A stretch of DNA of 38,133 nt from Stagnimonas sp. (GTDB taxonomy: Bacteria > Pseudomonadota > Gammaproteobacteria > Nevskiales > Nevskiaceae), in the NCBI GenBank assembly GCA_030652575.1, contig JAUSQI010000125.1, forward strand, positions 51,240-89,372, read 5' to 3'. The notes below the pieces were generated by a model. It ran no database searches. It saw nothing but the letters and a program-made list of their open reading frames with translations, and was not told the DNA's origin. This document shows, piece by piece, positions 15,626 to 24,127 of this stretch. A program made the translations under genes and the position numbers. Every line of letters begins with the position of its first letter. Positions within the stretch are counted from its first letter, which is position 1.

Positions 15626-18202
15626 ATGCACGGTGAAGCCAAGAGTGGATTCGCAAAGTGGTATGTCGACGTCACGGTGCCTCTCATCTATTACAAGAGG
15701 ACTCGAACGCTGGTGGTGCTTTTTCTGGCCACACTATTCCTAGGCTGGCAGGCAACTCAGCTGCGTCTGGACGCTGGCTTCGAAAAACAGTTGCCGCTCG
15801 GACATCCCTACATAGCGGTGTTCAAGCAATACCAGAAGGAGTTCGGCGGGGCGAACCTGGTTCTCCTGGCGATCACTCAAAACAAGGGCAAGGGAGACAT
15901 CTACAACGCTGGATTTATGCAGACCCTGCGGCAGGCAACCGATGCGATGTACTTTCTGCCCGGCATGGATCGTTCACGGGTCAGTTCCATGGTCACCCCT
16001 GACGTGCGCTATCTGGAGGTTGTTGAAGATGGCTTCCAGGGCGGAAACGTCGTGCCAGCAGATTTCACACCTACACCTGACATGCTCAAGCGAGTACGTC
16101 AGAACGTCGAAAAAGCGGGCATCGTTGGACGCCTTGTAGCGAATGACCAGACGGGAGCAATGGTTTTTGGCGAGCTTCTGGAACGTGACCCGGTCACGGA
16201 TGAAAAGCTGGACTACTTTGCAACAGCTGCAAAGATTGAAGAAATCCGTCAGCGATTCATCAGTGCCAACCGCTGGGAGTACCGATTGAAGCAGGACTCG
16301 CCGCCGCTCAAGGCAGGCGATGTCGTGAATGTTGCATACCAGAAACCAGATAACCTGCTATTCGCATTCTCCAAAGTCGAAATCACATTCAAGGACGAAG
16401 CTGGCAAGTTGAACACCCGTCAATTCAGGGGTCGGGATTTCGACATCCAACAATCGCAAAACCCAGAATACAACTCTGACATCGATATCCATGTCATTGG
16501 TTTCGCTAAAATCATCGGAGACATCGCCGACAAGTCGGCGGAGGTGGTCGGTTTTTTCGCGCTGACGATTGTGCTGGTTTGGATTGTGTTGTGGCTTTAC
16601 ACCGGCTCGCCGCTGGTGGCCCTATTACCTCTATCGTGCGGCATTCTGGCTGTGGTGTGGGAGCTTGGACTGCTGCGTCTTTTCGGGTTTGGTCTGGATC
16701 CGATGGCCATTCTGGTGCCTTTCCTGGTGATGGCGATCAGCGTGTCCCATGGCATCCAAATAGCCAGTTTTTGGCTTCTGGAAATTGCGGACAACGGACG
16801 CAACAGTTACGACGCCTCAATGGCTACCTACAAGCGTCTGGTCATCCCTGGCATCACCGCATTGATCACCAATGTCATTGGGTTCGCCACGCTCTTGCTG
16901 ATCCCGATCGGAATCGTGCAAGAAATGGCTGTAAACGCTTGCCTTGGTCTGGTCGCCGTCGTGGTCTGCAAAAAGATTCTTCTACCCTGCTTGCTGACCT
17001 ATGTGCCGATCAAGAATCCAGAGCTGTTTCGTAGACATCAGCATGCGCGTGACAAGATCTTGGCCCCCCTCTGGCGGGGTGCCTCGTATCTGACATTGAA
17101 GCCTGTTGCAGCAGCCCTGCTTATAGTTTCAGCTCTGGTTTGGGGTGGCGCTGAATACATCAAGAAGGATCTCGCCATTGGCGAACTGCATCCTGGAACT
17201 CCCGAATTGCGCCCCGATTCGCGCTACAACCGCGATACGGATGCGATCGTACAGAACTTTGCCATCGGCGTTGACGTGCTGAAAATCATTGCCGAAAACA
17301 AGGCTGACGGTTGCATCGATCACTCGGTGATCAGCACCATCGACAAGCTGGCGTGGCGCATGGAAAACACGCCCGGCGTGCAGTCGACGCTCTCGCTGCC
17401 AAAGATGCAGAAGCTGGTGTTCAACAGCTACAACGAGACCAACCCGAAATGGAATGCCCTGCCCCGCGAATCTGGCGCCTTGGTCGTCACGGTGCAGCCC
17501 TTCCCCAGTTCCACGGGCCTGCTTAACGAAGACTGCAGCGCAATGCCTCTTTTCGTATTCACTTCCGACCACAAGGCTAAAACGATTGACGGGGTCATTC
17601 AGTCGTTGAACAACTTCATCGCAGAACAACCTGCTGATGCGACAGTCAAGTTCAAGCTCGCCACCGGCAACGTTGGCGTGATGGCCGCCACCAATGACGT
17701 GGTGAGAGAGACTGAGTCGACCGTTCTGCTGTTTCTGTACGTAGCGATTGCGGTCAGCGTCTGGGTTTCCTTTCGCAGCATTGCCAGCGTCATCTGCATT
17801 CTGCTGCCTCTTGCAGCCGTGTCCGTCTTCACCTACGCGATCATGGTTTTTCTTGAGATCGGCGTAAAAGTGTCCAACATCGCCACGGTAGCTTTTGCGG
17901 CGGGTATTGGAGTCGATTACGGCATTTACATTTACTCGGTGCTCGAGGAGAACATCAAAGAGAAAGGTATGGGAATGCGCGAAGCGTACGAAAACACCTT
18001 GCACCAGACCGGCAAGGCAGTGGTCTTCACTGGACTCGCGCTCGCCGCCAGCGTTGCGACATGGATGATGTCGGGTCTCCAGTTCCAGGTCGACATGGGC
18101 ATCCTGCTCACCATCATGTTCTTGGCTAACGCCGCAGCCGCCATTCTCATGCTCCCAGCCTGCGCCGCATTTTTGATCAAGACCAAGACGAAGGCTTCAT
18201 GA
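15626..18202 (+). CDS. MMPL/RND-superfamily transporter
   Basis: An 858-residue inner-membrane protein with the RND duplication. Each half has one membrane helix, a large periplasmic domain, and a five-helix bundle (about residues 305-460 and 695-850). The second bundle contains GIGVDYGIYIYSVLEE, the family's charged membrane motif. RBS GGAGAGAGAG precedes ATG 15626. This group (COG1033) exports or moves hydrophobic compounds, and is repeatedly found next to DUF1302, DUF1329 and YCF48 genes, as here in divergent orientation. The substrate is unknown; a lipid, sterol or hydrocarbon derivative is a reasonable inference. Confidence 0.92.
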   Translation: MHGEAKSGFAKWYVDVTVPLIYYKRTRTLVVLFLATLFLGWQATQLRLDAGFEKQLPLGHPYIAVFKQYQKEFGGANLVLLAITQNKGKGDIYNAGFMQTLRQATDAMYFLPGMDRSRVSSMVTPDVRYLEVVEDGFQGGNVVPADFTPTPDMLKRVRQNVEKAGIVGRLVANDQTGAMVFGELLERDPVTDEKLDYFATAAKIEEIRQRFISANRWEYRLKQDSPPLKAGDVVNVAYQKPDNLLFAFSKVEITFKDEAGKLNTRQFRGRDFDIQQSQNPEYNSDIDIHVIGFAKIIGDIADKSAEVVGFFALTIVLVWIVLWLYTGSPLVALLPLSCGILAVVWELGLLRLFGFGLDPMAILVPFLVMAISVSHGIQIASFWLLEIADNGRNSYDASMATYKRLVIPGITALITNVIGFATLLLIPIGIVQEMAVNACLGLVAVVVCKKILLPCLLTYVPIKNPELFRRHQHARDKILAPLWRGASYLTLKPVAAALLIVSALVWGGAEYIKKDLAIGELHPGTPELRPDSRYNRDTDAIVQNFAIGVDVLKIIAENKADGCIDHSVISTIDKLAWRMENTPGVQSTLSLPKMQKLVFNSYNETNPKWNALPRESGALVVTVQPFPSSTGLLNEDCSAMPLFVFTSDHKAKTIDGVIQSLNNFIAEQPADATVKFKLATGNVGVMAATNDVVRETESTVLLFLYVAIAVSVWVSFRSIASVICILLPLAAVSVFTYAIMVFLEIGVKVSNIATVAFAAGIGVDYGIYIYSVLEENIKEKGMGMREAYENTLHQTGKAVVFTGLALAASVATWMMSGLQFQVDMGILLTIMFLANAAAAILMLPACAAFLIKTKTKAS

Positions 18203-18547
18203 TCAGCGCTTGTTTGGAGGACACCGAGCTGGGCGGCAAGAAGATCAAGAGAAGTGGCAGAGATTGTCATGTGGTACGTCTCGGGCAACCGAGACGAGGA
18301 GGCGATCGAGAATCCCAAAGACTTCATTATCGGCCGCGCCAAGCCCCATACCAATTTATCTTTTGGCTTCGGCGTTCCCCGTTGGGTGGGCAACCATCTG
18401 GCAGAGATGCAGCTGCGCATCCTCTGGAAGGAATTGCTGCGGCGTTTGCCACGGCCGGCCCAGATCAAGGTGCTCGGCGAGCCCACCCGTGTCCCGTCGC
18501 CATTCATGAAGGGCGACGAGTCGATGAGCGTCGGCATTGATCCTTGA
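18203..18547 (+). pseudogene. CYP153-like cytochrome P450 remnant (haem Cys lost)
   Basis: Only the last quarter of a P450 remains. Homology starts right after the MMPL stop in one frame (LEDTELGGKKIKRSG). Near 18250 it switches by a frameshift to the next frame (VMWYVSGNRDEEAIENP, then LAEMQLRILWKELL), and it ends at a normal C-terminus. It aligns with the intact CYP153A of this window (MWYASGNRDERKFENP, LAELQLRILWEELL). The haem-ligand motif reads FGFGVPRWVGN where an active P450 has FGYGIHRCMGN, so the Cys is Trp (TGG at 18383-18385). Missing N-terminus, frameshift and lost ligand make this a dead gene. Confidence 0.88.
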
Positions 18548-19802
18548 ACCACAGGTGAACGGCTCACAGAACCAGACAGTGGTGATTGTCGGTGCTGGGC
18601 AGGCGGCCGGCCAGGCCGTCGCTAGCCTCCGCAACGAGTGTTTCGAAGGCAAGATCGTGCTGATTGGATCCGAGCCTTTCCTCCCGTATCAGCGGCCACC
18701 TCTTTCCAAGGCGTATCTGGCTGGAACACTCCCACTGGAGCGCCTGCTCGTGCGACCTTCAGCGTTCTATGAGCAAGGTCGCATTGAAACCATGTTGGGC
18801 GTGACTGTTGCCCGTCTCAATCTGGAGGCCGGTAGCCGCTCCGTAGAGACCAGCGACGGAAAGAGAATCGCCTTCGATTATCTTGTGCTGGCTACCGGCG
18901 GCCGCGTGCGACAGCTGAGCTGCGATGGTGCCAGCCATCCGCGTCTAGGCTACCTCCGCAACATCGCAGACGTGCAGAAACTGCAAGGCTTTCTGCAGGA
19001 AGGTGCCGAACTCATTCTGATCGGAGGAGGCTACGTGGGCTTGGAGATCGCGGCGGTTGCCCGCAAGCGCGGACTGAAGGTGACGGTGCTGGAGGCCGCT
19101 CCGAACCTGCTTGCGCGAGTTGCCAGCCCGGAGGTCGGCCGTTTTTACCGCGACCTTCACCAAGGTCATGGGGTGCAGGTTCACTGTGACTCGATGGTCT
19201 CCTTGATCAGCGGCAGCGTCGAGCGTCCCACTGTCCGCCTGCAGAACGGGTCCATTATGACTGCTGACTTCCTGATCGCCGGCATTGGCCTGATCCCGAA
19301 TACAGAGCTTGCAGCAGGTGCAGGTATTGCCTGCGACAACGGCATAGTTGTCGATGACCACTGCCGTACCTCGGTCGATGGGGTTTTCGCCATTGGCGAC
19401 TGTACCCAGCACCCGAATGGCATCTACGGCATCCGTGTGCGTCTCGAGTCAGTACCGAATGCCCTTGAGCAGGGCAAGACTGTCGCCGCCAGCATCTGCG
19501 GAAAATCTAGGCCGTACTGTCAGGTTCCCTGGTTTTGGTCAGATCAATACGACATCAAGCTGCAGACGGCTGGCCTGAACATCGGCTACGACACTGTGGC
19601 GCTTCGAGGAAAGCCGGCGGACCGCTCCTTCGCAGCCTTCTACTTTCGCAAGGGCCGCCTGTTGGCTGTTGATGCAATCAACCGTCCAGCAGAGTTCTTA
19701 CTCGCCAAGACCTGGATCGCTAAAGATCAAAAGATTTGTCTGGAACGCCTGGCCGACGATGGGATATCGCCCGCCAAGCTACCTGTAGAAGCCAGCAATT
19801 AA
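18537..19802 (+). CDS. Ferredoxin reductase (FAD/NADH, rhodocoxin-reductase type)
   Basis: A 421-residue flavoprotein with an N-terminal FAD Rossmann motif (VIVGAGQAAGQAVASLR) and a central NAD Rossmann motif (LILIGGGYVGLEIAAVARKRG). The FAD-binding motif DGVFAIGDC is followed by PNALEQGKTVAASICG and VPWFWSDQYDIKLQTAG. It would pass electrons from NADH to a [2Fe-2S] ferredoxin serving a P450. The start is uncertain: TTG 18537, or GTG 18555 just after the P450 remnant stop. It appears intact although both flanking genes (P450 and ferredoxin) are broken. It may now serve the CYP153A and ferredoxin at 22257-24003, whose operon lacks a reductase. Confidence 0.9.
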   Translation: MILEPQVNGSQNQTVVIVGAGQAAGQAVASLRNECFEGKIVLIGSEPFLPYQRPPLSKAYLAGTLPLERLLVRPSAFYEQGRIETMLGVTVARLNLEAGSRSVETSDGKRIAFDYLVLATGGRVRQLSCDGASHPRLGYLRNIADVQKLQGFLQEGAELILIGGGYVGLEIAAVARKRGLKVTVLEAAPNLLARVASPEVGRFYRDLHQGHGVQVHCDSMVSLISGSVERPTVRLQNGSIMTADFLIAGIGLIPNTELAAGAGIACDNGIVVDDHCRTSVDGVFAIGDCTQHPNGIYGIRVRLESVPNALEQGKTVAASICGKSRPYCQVPWFWSDQYDIKLQTAGLNIGYDTVALRGKPADRSFAAFYFRKGRLLAVDAINRPAEFLLAKTWIAKDQKICLERLADDGISPAKLPVEASN

Positions 19803-19840
19803 CCACATCATCTGGCTCTGGGAGCAACGACAGCTGAGAG

Positions 19841-20175
19841 ATGCCGAAGAACGAAATACCAAAAGTCACCTGCATCGAACACAACAGAACTGAAGGCCAC
19901 TTGAGGTTGAGTAGGACCTCAACCTCATGGGGGTCGCTTACATGGATATGGTCCCAAGTATCGATGGCGATCGCGGAGACGCCTGTGCCTGCGCGGCCCG
20001 CCATGTTTTCGTTGATGAAGCCTGGCTGGCCAGGCTGCCAACAATGGAGCAGCTGGAGGTCTCGATGCTGGACTTGACTACGGGCGTCTGTTTGCCGTCG
20101 CGCCTCGCCCGCCAGATCAAGTCGACAGCCAATCTCGACGATATCGTGCTGCTTACGCCTGTCGGACAGCACTGA
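19841..20175 (+). pseudogene. [2Fe-2S] ferredoxin pseudogene
   Basis: The first frame gives a ferredoxin N-terminus (IPKVTCIEHNRTEGHL). A frameshift near 19905-19912 and a TAG follow. Homology then continues in the other frame (MDMVPSIDGDRGDACACAAR, then HVFVDEAWLARLP, and SRLARQIK to a TGA at 20173). Compared with the intact ferredoxin (GDCGGECACGTCH, SRLGCQVK), three of the four cluster ligands are Arg: codons CGC at 19972-19974 and 19999-20001, plus the distal one. Only one ligand remains. Each change can be explained by a single T-to-C transition. It lies directly after the reductase gene as a former operon partner. Confidence 0.85.
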
Positions 20176-20214
20176 TCGTTTCGTTGGTAATCCCGTAGTG
20201 ACACACTGTTCTCC

Positions 20215-20379
20215 GGGCTGGCCACATCGCTGATTTTTGGCACGGTGACCTCGACTGGACTCACGCTGCTGATCCTTCCGACGATGTACTACCGCATCGC
20301 TATCAAGCATCCGGGACGGCTGTCGGGAAATCTCTCGAATGGTGACGCCGACGTGCAAAGCGATGAGCTGCGGTCCTGA
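20215..20379 (+). pseudogene. C-terminal fragment of an RND efflux permease
   Basis: The frame reads GLATSLIFGTVTSTGLTLL, then ILPTMYYRIAIKHPG, and stops at TGA 20377-20379. This matches the last transmembrane helix and tail of AcrB/HAE-type efflux permeases (GLA-x-SLIFG, then LTLLxLPxLYY). Only about 55 residues remain and no start is present, so it is a remnant. It follows the ferredoxin pseudogene, consistent with the whole 18.2-20.4 kb stretch having been reduced by deletions. Positions 20380-20601 hold nothing I recognise. Confidence 0.7.
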
Positions 20380-20601
20380 TCAGCCATACAGCGGTCTTGG
20401 ACGTCTCGGTCTGCCTCTAAGCGATCGCCCTTCGACTTCAGCTTTTGGCACTTCGCATCATGGCGCTTGTACGCCCTAGCCTCTCCCTCCAACTGTGCAT
20501 TGGGATCGGGATCTTCAGGAGTCAAAGTGCCAACCTGAATGAGCACAAGGCCAACTGACACGGTGATATCAACCAAGCCCGCAACACGCCGCACGCAGTG
20601 C

Positions 20602-22248
20602 TTAGGCGCGGTAGGTCTCGGCATCCTCAAGCACCATCGCAGCACCCTTCTCGCCGATCATGGTTGCCGGCTGATTGGTGTTGCCGCCGACCAGCGTCGG
20701 CATGACTGAGGCATCGACCACCCGCAGGCCTTGCAGGCCATGCACGCGCAGACGGGGATCGACCACCGCCATCGCATCAATGCCCATCTTGCAGGTGCCG
20801 ACAGGGTGGTAGGCCGATTCACCGCTGCGCCGCACCCATGTGGCGAGGTCTTCGTCATTCTGTAGCACCGACCCTGGCGACACCTCTACCTCGTGGTGCG
20901 ACGCGAAAGCCTGCTGAGAAAGGATCCTGCGCACCAGATGCACCCCGCGTATGAGTTGCTCGACGTCGGCAGACTCGGCCATGTAGTTGGGGTCGATCAG
21001 CGGTGCCGCCAACGGGTCAGCAGAGTGCAGACCGACGCGGCCGCGCGACAAGGGGCGAAGCCCATAGATCATCACCGCATAGCCATAACCGCTCATCGCG
21101 GTCTTCAGGTCTCGCCCGTGATCGGAGTACAGCATGGGCGCGAAGTGCAGTTGTAGGTCGGGTATCGGCTCTTCTGGCCGTGAACGGATGAAGCCGCCGG
21201 CTTCAGCGCCATTGCTCGACAGCACGCCGCGCCGACCGCTCAGGTATTGCAGCAAGGCCCACAGGCCTTTCAGCCAGTAGCTCGGATGCATCGAGATGCC
21301 CTGGCGGCTGCGCGCGCTGACGCGCACATATACATCGATGTGGTCCTGGAGATTCTGCCCGACACCCTCCAGCGCATGACGCAGTTCGATGCCGTGCCGC
21401 ACCAGTTCTCCGCGTGGACCAATTCCCGAAAGCATCAGTAGCTGTGGCGAGTTGAATGCGCCGCCGCAGAGCACAACCTCCCGCCCGGCACGCACTTGCA
21501 CAAGCCCCGTCGCGCTCCAGTACTCGACACCGGTGGCACGGGTGCCTTCGAGCAACACACGGGTGACTCGCGCGCCGGTGCGTACTGTCAGATTGGAACG
21601 TCCTGCCGCAGGTTCGAGATACGCGCGCGCATTGCTGCATCGCGCACCATCTTTCTGGTAGGCGCAGTAGAAACCCACCCCCTCCTGCTCACTGCCGTTG
21701 AAATCCGTATTGCGCCGGTACTCTGCCTGGGTCGCCGCCTCAACGAACGCTTTGCTCAGCGGGTTGGTATAGCGGCGCTCTGCCACGTTGAGCGGGCCAC
21801 CCTGACCGTGAAACGCAGCCTCGACCGGCGTCGTCTTCGGCTCGAAATGCTCGGACTTTCGAAAATATGGCAACACCTCGGCGTACGACCATCCCTCGCA
21901 ACCGAGTCGCGCCCACTCGTCGTAGTCCCGAGCATGACCGCGGATATAGACCTGCGCGTTCATGCCGCTGGAACCGCCGAGCATCTTGCCCCGCGGCTGG
22001 AACAGCGCACGGTCGTACATGTGACGCTGCGGTTCGGTATTGAACTGCCAATTGAAGCGGCGGCTGAACATCAACTGCAGGAAACCCAGCGGCATGTTCA
22101 CGAAAGGATTGCGGCGGCTCTCAGGCCCGGCTTCAAGCAGCAACACCGAATAGCGGCCACTCTCAGACAGGCGGTTGGCGACTGCGCATCCAGCCGAACC
22201 CGCCCCGACCACCACGTAGTCGAATTGTTCGGACGCCATCTTGCTCAT
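20602..22248 (-). CDS. GMC-family FAD alcohol dehydrogenase (AlkJ-like)
   Basis: A 548-residue GMC oxidoreductase. It has the N-terminal FAD fold YVVVGAGSAGCAVANRLSE, GMC signature 1 (GKMLGGSSGMNAQVYIRG) and signature 2 (LCGGAFNSPQLLMLSGIGP). The catalytic histidine is in SAYHPVGTCKMG, and the C-terminal GGNTNQPATMIGEKGA is present. Members next to CYP153 or AlkB oxidise medium- and long-chain primary alcohols to aldehydes, as AlkJ does. It starts eight bases after the P450 stop, so it is the third gene of the ferredoxin-P450 operon. ATG 22239 is an alternative start. Confidence 0.93.
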   Translation of the reverse strand: MSKMASEQFDYVVVGAGSAGCAVANRLSESGRYSVLLLEAGPESRRNPFVNMPLGFLQLMFSRRFNWQFNTEPQRHMYDRALFQPRGKMLGGSSGMNAQVYIRGHARDYDEWARLGCEGWSYAEVLPYFRKSEHFEPKTTPVEAAFHGQGGPLNVAERRYTNPLSKAFVEAATQAEYRRNTDFNGSEQEGVGFYCAYQKDGARCSNARAYLEPAAGRSNLTVRTGARVTRVLLEGTRATGVEYWSATGLVQVRAGREVVLCGGAFNSPQLLMLSGIGPRGELVRHGIELRHALEGVGQNLQDHIDVYVRVSARSRQGISMHPSYWLKGLWALLQYLSGRRGVLSSNGAEAGGFIRSRPEEPIPDLQLHFAPMLYSDHGRDLKTAMSGYGYAVMIYGLRPLSRGRVGLHSADPLAAPLIDPNYMAESADVEQLIRGVHLVRRILSQQAFASHHEVEVSPGSVLQNDEDLATWVRRSGESAYHPVGTCKMGIDAMAVVDPRLRVHGLQGLRVVDASVMPTLVGGNTNQPATMIGEKGAAMVLEDAETYRA

Positions 22249-22256
22249 CCGGCTCG

Positions 22257-23669
22257 TTAACTTTTAGCCGTCAGTTTCACCATCAACTTGGAATAGCCCC
22301 GCACAAAGTTGGACTGCACACGCTCGGGCTCCCCGACCACCTCGATGTGCTCGAAGCGCTTCAGCAGCTCTTCCCAGAGGATGCGCAGCTGCAATTCGGC
22401 CAGGCGGTTACCCATGCAACGGTGGATGCCGTAGCCGAACGCAATGTGATTCCGCGCACCCTCGCGATCGATGATGAAGTCGTCTGGGTTCTCGAACTTG
22501 CGTTCGTCCCGATTGCCCGACGCGTACCACATCAGCACGCGATCACCCTTCTTGATGGTCTGCCCGCGCAGCTCCACGTCCTGCGTCGCGACGCGGCGCA
22601 TGTGCGCCAGCGGGGTCTGCCAGCGGATGATTTCCGAGACCATGTTCGGAATCAATTCCGGTTTCGCCTTCAGATTGGCGAACTGCTCCGGGAACTGGTT
22701 CAGGGCCAGTACGCCACCGCTCATGGAGTTGCGCGTGGTGTCGTTGCCGCCAACGATCAGCAGCGCCAGATTGCCGATGAACTCCATCGGACGATTGATC
22801 AGATCCTCCGTGTCCTTGCTGCTTTGCAGCAGGCTCATCAAGTCAAAGCTGGGCGCCTCGCCTGCCACGCGGCGGGCCTCCTTGTCGCGCCACAGCTTGG
22901 AGAAAGACCACGCCATGTCAGCCGCGGCGTCGAACAAGTTCTCGTCATCCGCTATTTCGCCGCCGGTCCCTGCTGCAGTGCCAGACAGACGATCCGACCA
23001 GTCAATCAGCTTGTCCCGTTCCTCGTAGGGAAAATCCAGCAACGTGGCCAGCATGCGGCCCGTCAGCTCCTTCGATACGGTCGGTACCCAGTTAAAAACT
23101 TTGTTCCGGGGAAGACTGTCGAGCACCTCCCCGGTACGCACACGGATCAGCCCCTCCATTTCCTTCAGGTTCTGCGGTGCCACCACACCCTGCACGGAGC
23201 GGCGCTGCACATCGTGCTTGGGCGGATCCATTGCAATGAACATTTCCACTGGCAATCCTTCCGGGGAGTCGCCCAGAACAATGAGCGGTTCGGAGGAAAA
23301 CAGCTCGTGACTCTTGTCCACGAACAAGATGTCTTCAAAGCGCGTCACCGACCAGAACGGACCGAATGGACTGTTCTTCAGATAATGGACGGGCGCCTCG
23401 TCGCGCAGCCGCTTGTAATAGGCGCGCCACTGGTCCTGCCGGTAGAGGAACGGATTGCTGAGGTCGATGTCCTCGATCGCCAGCGTGCTGACATCGGGAA
23501 TCGGCGCTTCAAGGAATTCTGGAATCGGACGCCGCGGGCCAAAGATTTTCTTTTTCGCTTTCACTACCTGCTTCAGTGCGCGAATCTGCCAGTGCATCGG
23601 CACCACTTTGGATGTGGCGTTGACCACCTTGGTCTGGATGACCTCGATGGCCTGAAATTGCGTTGACAT
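22257..23669 (-). CDS. cyp153A: Cytochrome P450 CYP153A (terminal alkane/fatty-acid hydroxylase)
   Basis: A 470-residue P450. The I-helix motif GGNDTTRNS (307-315) is the CYP153 signature. ExxR is SEIIR (Glu346, Arg349), and the haem motif is FGYGIHRCMGNRLAE with ligand Cys418. The N-terminal extension and long blocks such as EDIDLSNPFLYRQ, PVHYLKNSPFGPFWSVTRF and LTGRMLATLLDFPYEER closely match, from memory, the Marinobacter enzyme CYP153A33, which omega-hydroxylates fatty acids. The expected reaction is terminal hydroxylation of alkanes or fatty acids using electrons from the ferredoxin encoded just upstream. A good RBS (CGGAGA) precedes ATG 23669. Confidence 0.96.
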   Translation of the reverse strand: MSTQFQAIEVIQTKVVNATSKVVPMHWQIRALKQVVKAKKKIFGPRRPIPEFLEAPIPDVSTLAIEDIDLSNPFLYRQDQWRAYYKRLRDEAPVHYLKNSPFGPFWSVTRFEDILFVDKSHELFSSEPLIVLGDSPEGLPVEMFIAMDPPKHDVQRRSVQGVVAPQNLKEMEGLIRVRTGEVLDSLPRNKVFNWVPTVSKELTGRMLATLLDFPYEERDKLIDWSDRLSGTAAGTGGEIADDENLFDAAADMAWSFSKLWRDKEARRVAGEAPSFDLMSLLQSSKDTEDLINRPMEFIGNLALLIVGGNDTTRNSMSGGVLALNQFPEQFANLKAKPELIPNMVSEIIRWQTPLAHMRRVATQDVELRGQTIKKGDRVLMWYASGNRDERKFENPDDFIIDREGARNHIAFGYGIHRCMGNRLAELQLRILWEELLKRFEHIEVVGEPERVQSNFVRGYSKLMVKLTAKS

Positions 23670-23682
23670 GGCGTTCTCCGTG

Positions 23683-24003
23683 TTACATCTGGAATTCGGG
23701 CAGCCGAACGGTCATGCCGTCCATCGCCTCGGTGGTTTTGACCTGACAGCCGAGACGCGAGGTTTTCGCTCGCTCTGGGGTCATGGACAGCATCTGCTCT
23801 TCGGCATCACCGGGGGTGCCAGTCCTGTCGAACCACTCGCGGGCGACGATGACGTGGCAGGTGCCGCAGGCACACTCGCCGCCGCAGTCCCCATCAATGC
23901 CACGAACCCCGTTATGCACGGCGATTTGCATCAGCGAGTCACCAGCCTCGAACTGAACGACCTGTTCGGTGTTGTCGTGCGCGATAAAAGTAATTTTGCC
24001 CAT
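23683..24003 (-). CDS. [2Fe-2S] ferredoxin for the CYP153A system
   Basis: A 106-residue adrenodoxin/putidaredoxin-type ferredoxin. The cluster cysteines Cys40, Cys46 and Cys49 lie in GDCGGECACGTCH, and Cys86 in SRLGCQVK, all intact. RBS AGGAGAGGG precedes ATG 24003. It is the first gene of the operon ferredoxin, CYP153A, GMC dehydrogenase. It should carry electrons from a reductase to the P450. No reductase is encoded in this operon; the nearest candidate is at 18537. The promoter upstream has the AraC-type repeats described separately. Confidence 0.95.
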   Translation of the reverse strand: MGKITFIAHDNTEQVVQFEAGDSLMQIAVHNGVRGIDGDCGGECACGTCHVIVAREWFDRTGTPGDAEEQMLSMTPERAKTSRLGCQVKTTEAMDGMTVRLPEFQM

Positions 24004-24034
24004 TGCCCTCTCCTGTCAGGACTGTGTGCATCAG

Positions 24035-24099
24035 ATAGTCGGCGTGCGTCAGCTCATCGACGAGGACATTTTTTGACAACACGGGGACATTTGAAGACA
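24035..24099 (-). promoter_or_regulatory. Ferredoxin-CYP153A promoter with four phased AraC half-sites
   Basis: Read on the minus strand, TGTC occurs four times, starting at 24099, 24089, 24078 and 24068 (spacing 10, 11, 10). This is two tandem copies of TGTC-N6-TGTCC. The proximal copy (24058-24078) is identical over 21 bases to the element at 25260-25280. It runs into a -35 TCGTCG (24063-24058) and, 17 bases on, a -10 GACTAT (24040-24035). Direct repeats one helical turn apart touching the -35 are typical AraC activator sites. On the plus strand the same DNA contains TTGACA (24073-24078), a possible -35 for the AraC gene, so autoregulation is likely. Confidence 0.72.
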
Positions 24100-24127
24100 G
24101 TAAGCGCCGTTTTGAGGGGAATGGCTC

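Noticed and set aside
20289-20645. A 118-codon minus-strand frame overlapping the GMC gene start-to-stop region
   Set aside because: It overlaps the end of the GMC gene and the RND relic, has no RBS and no family resemblance. The hydrophilic middle (TPEDPDPNAQLEGEARAYKR) could be old coding sequence but is not supportable.
22347-23666. A 439-codon open frame on the plus strand opposite the P450 gene
   Set aside because: It is fully antisense to a clear CYP153A gene, has a composition typical of high-GC shadow frames (His/Gln/Arg-rich) and no domain or RBS.
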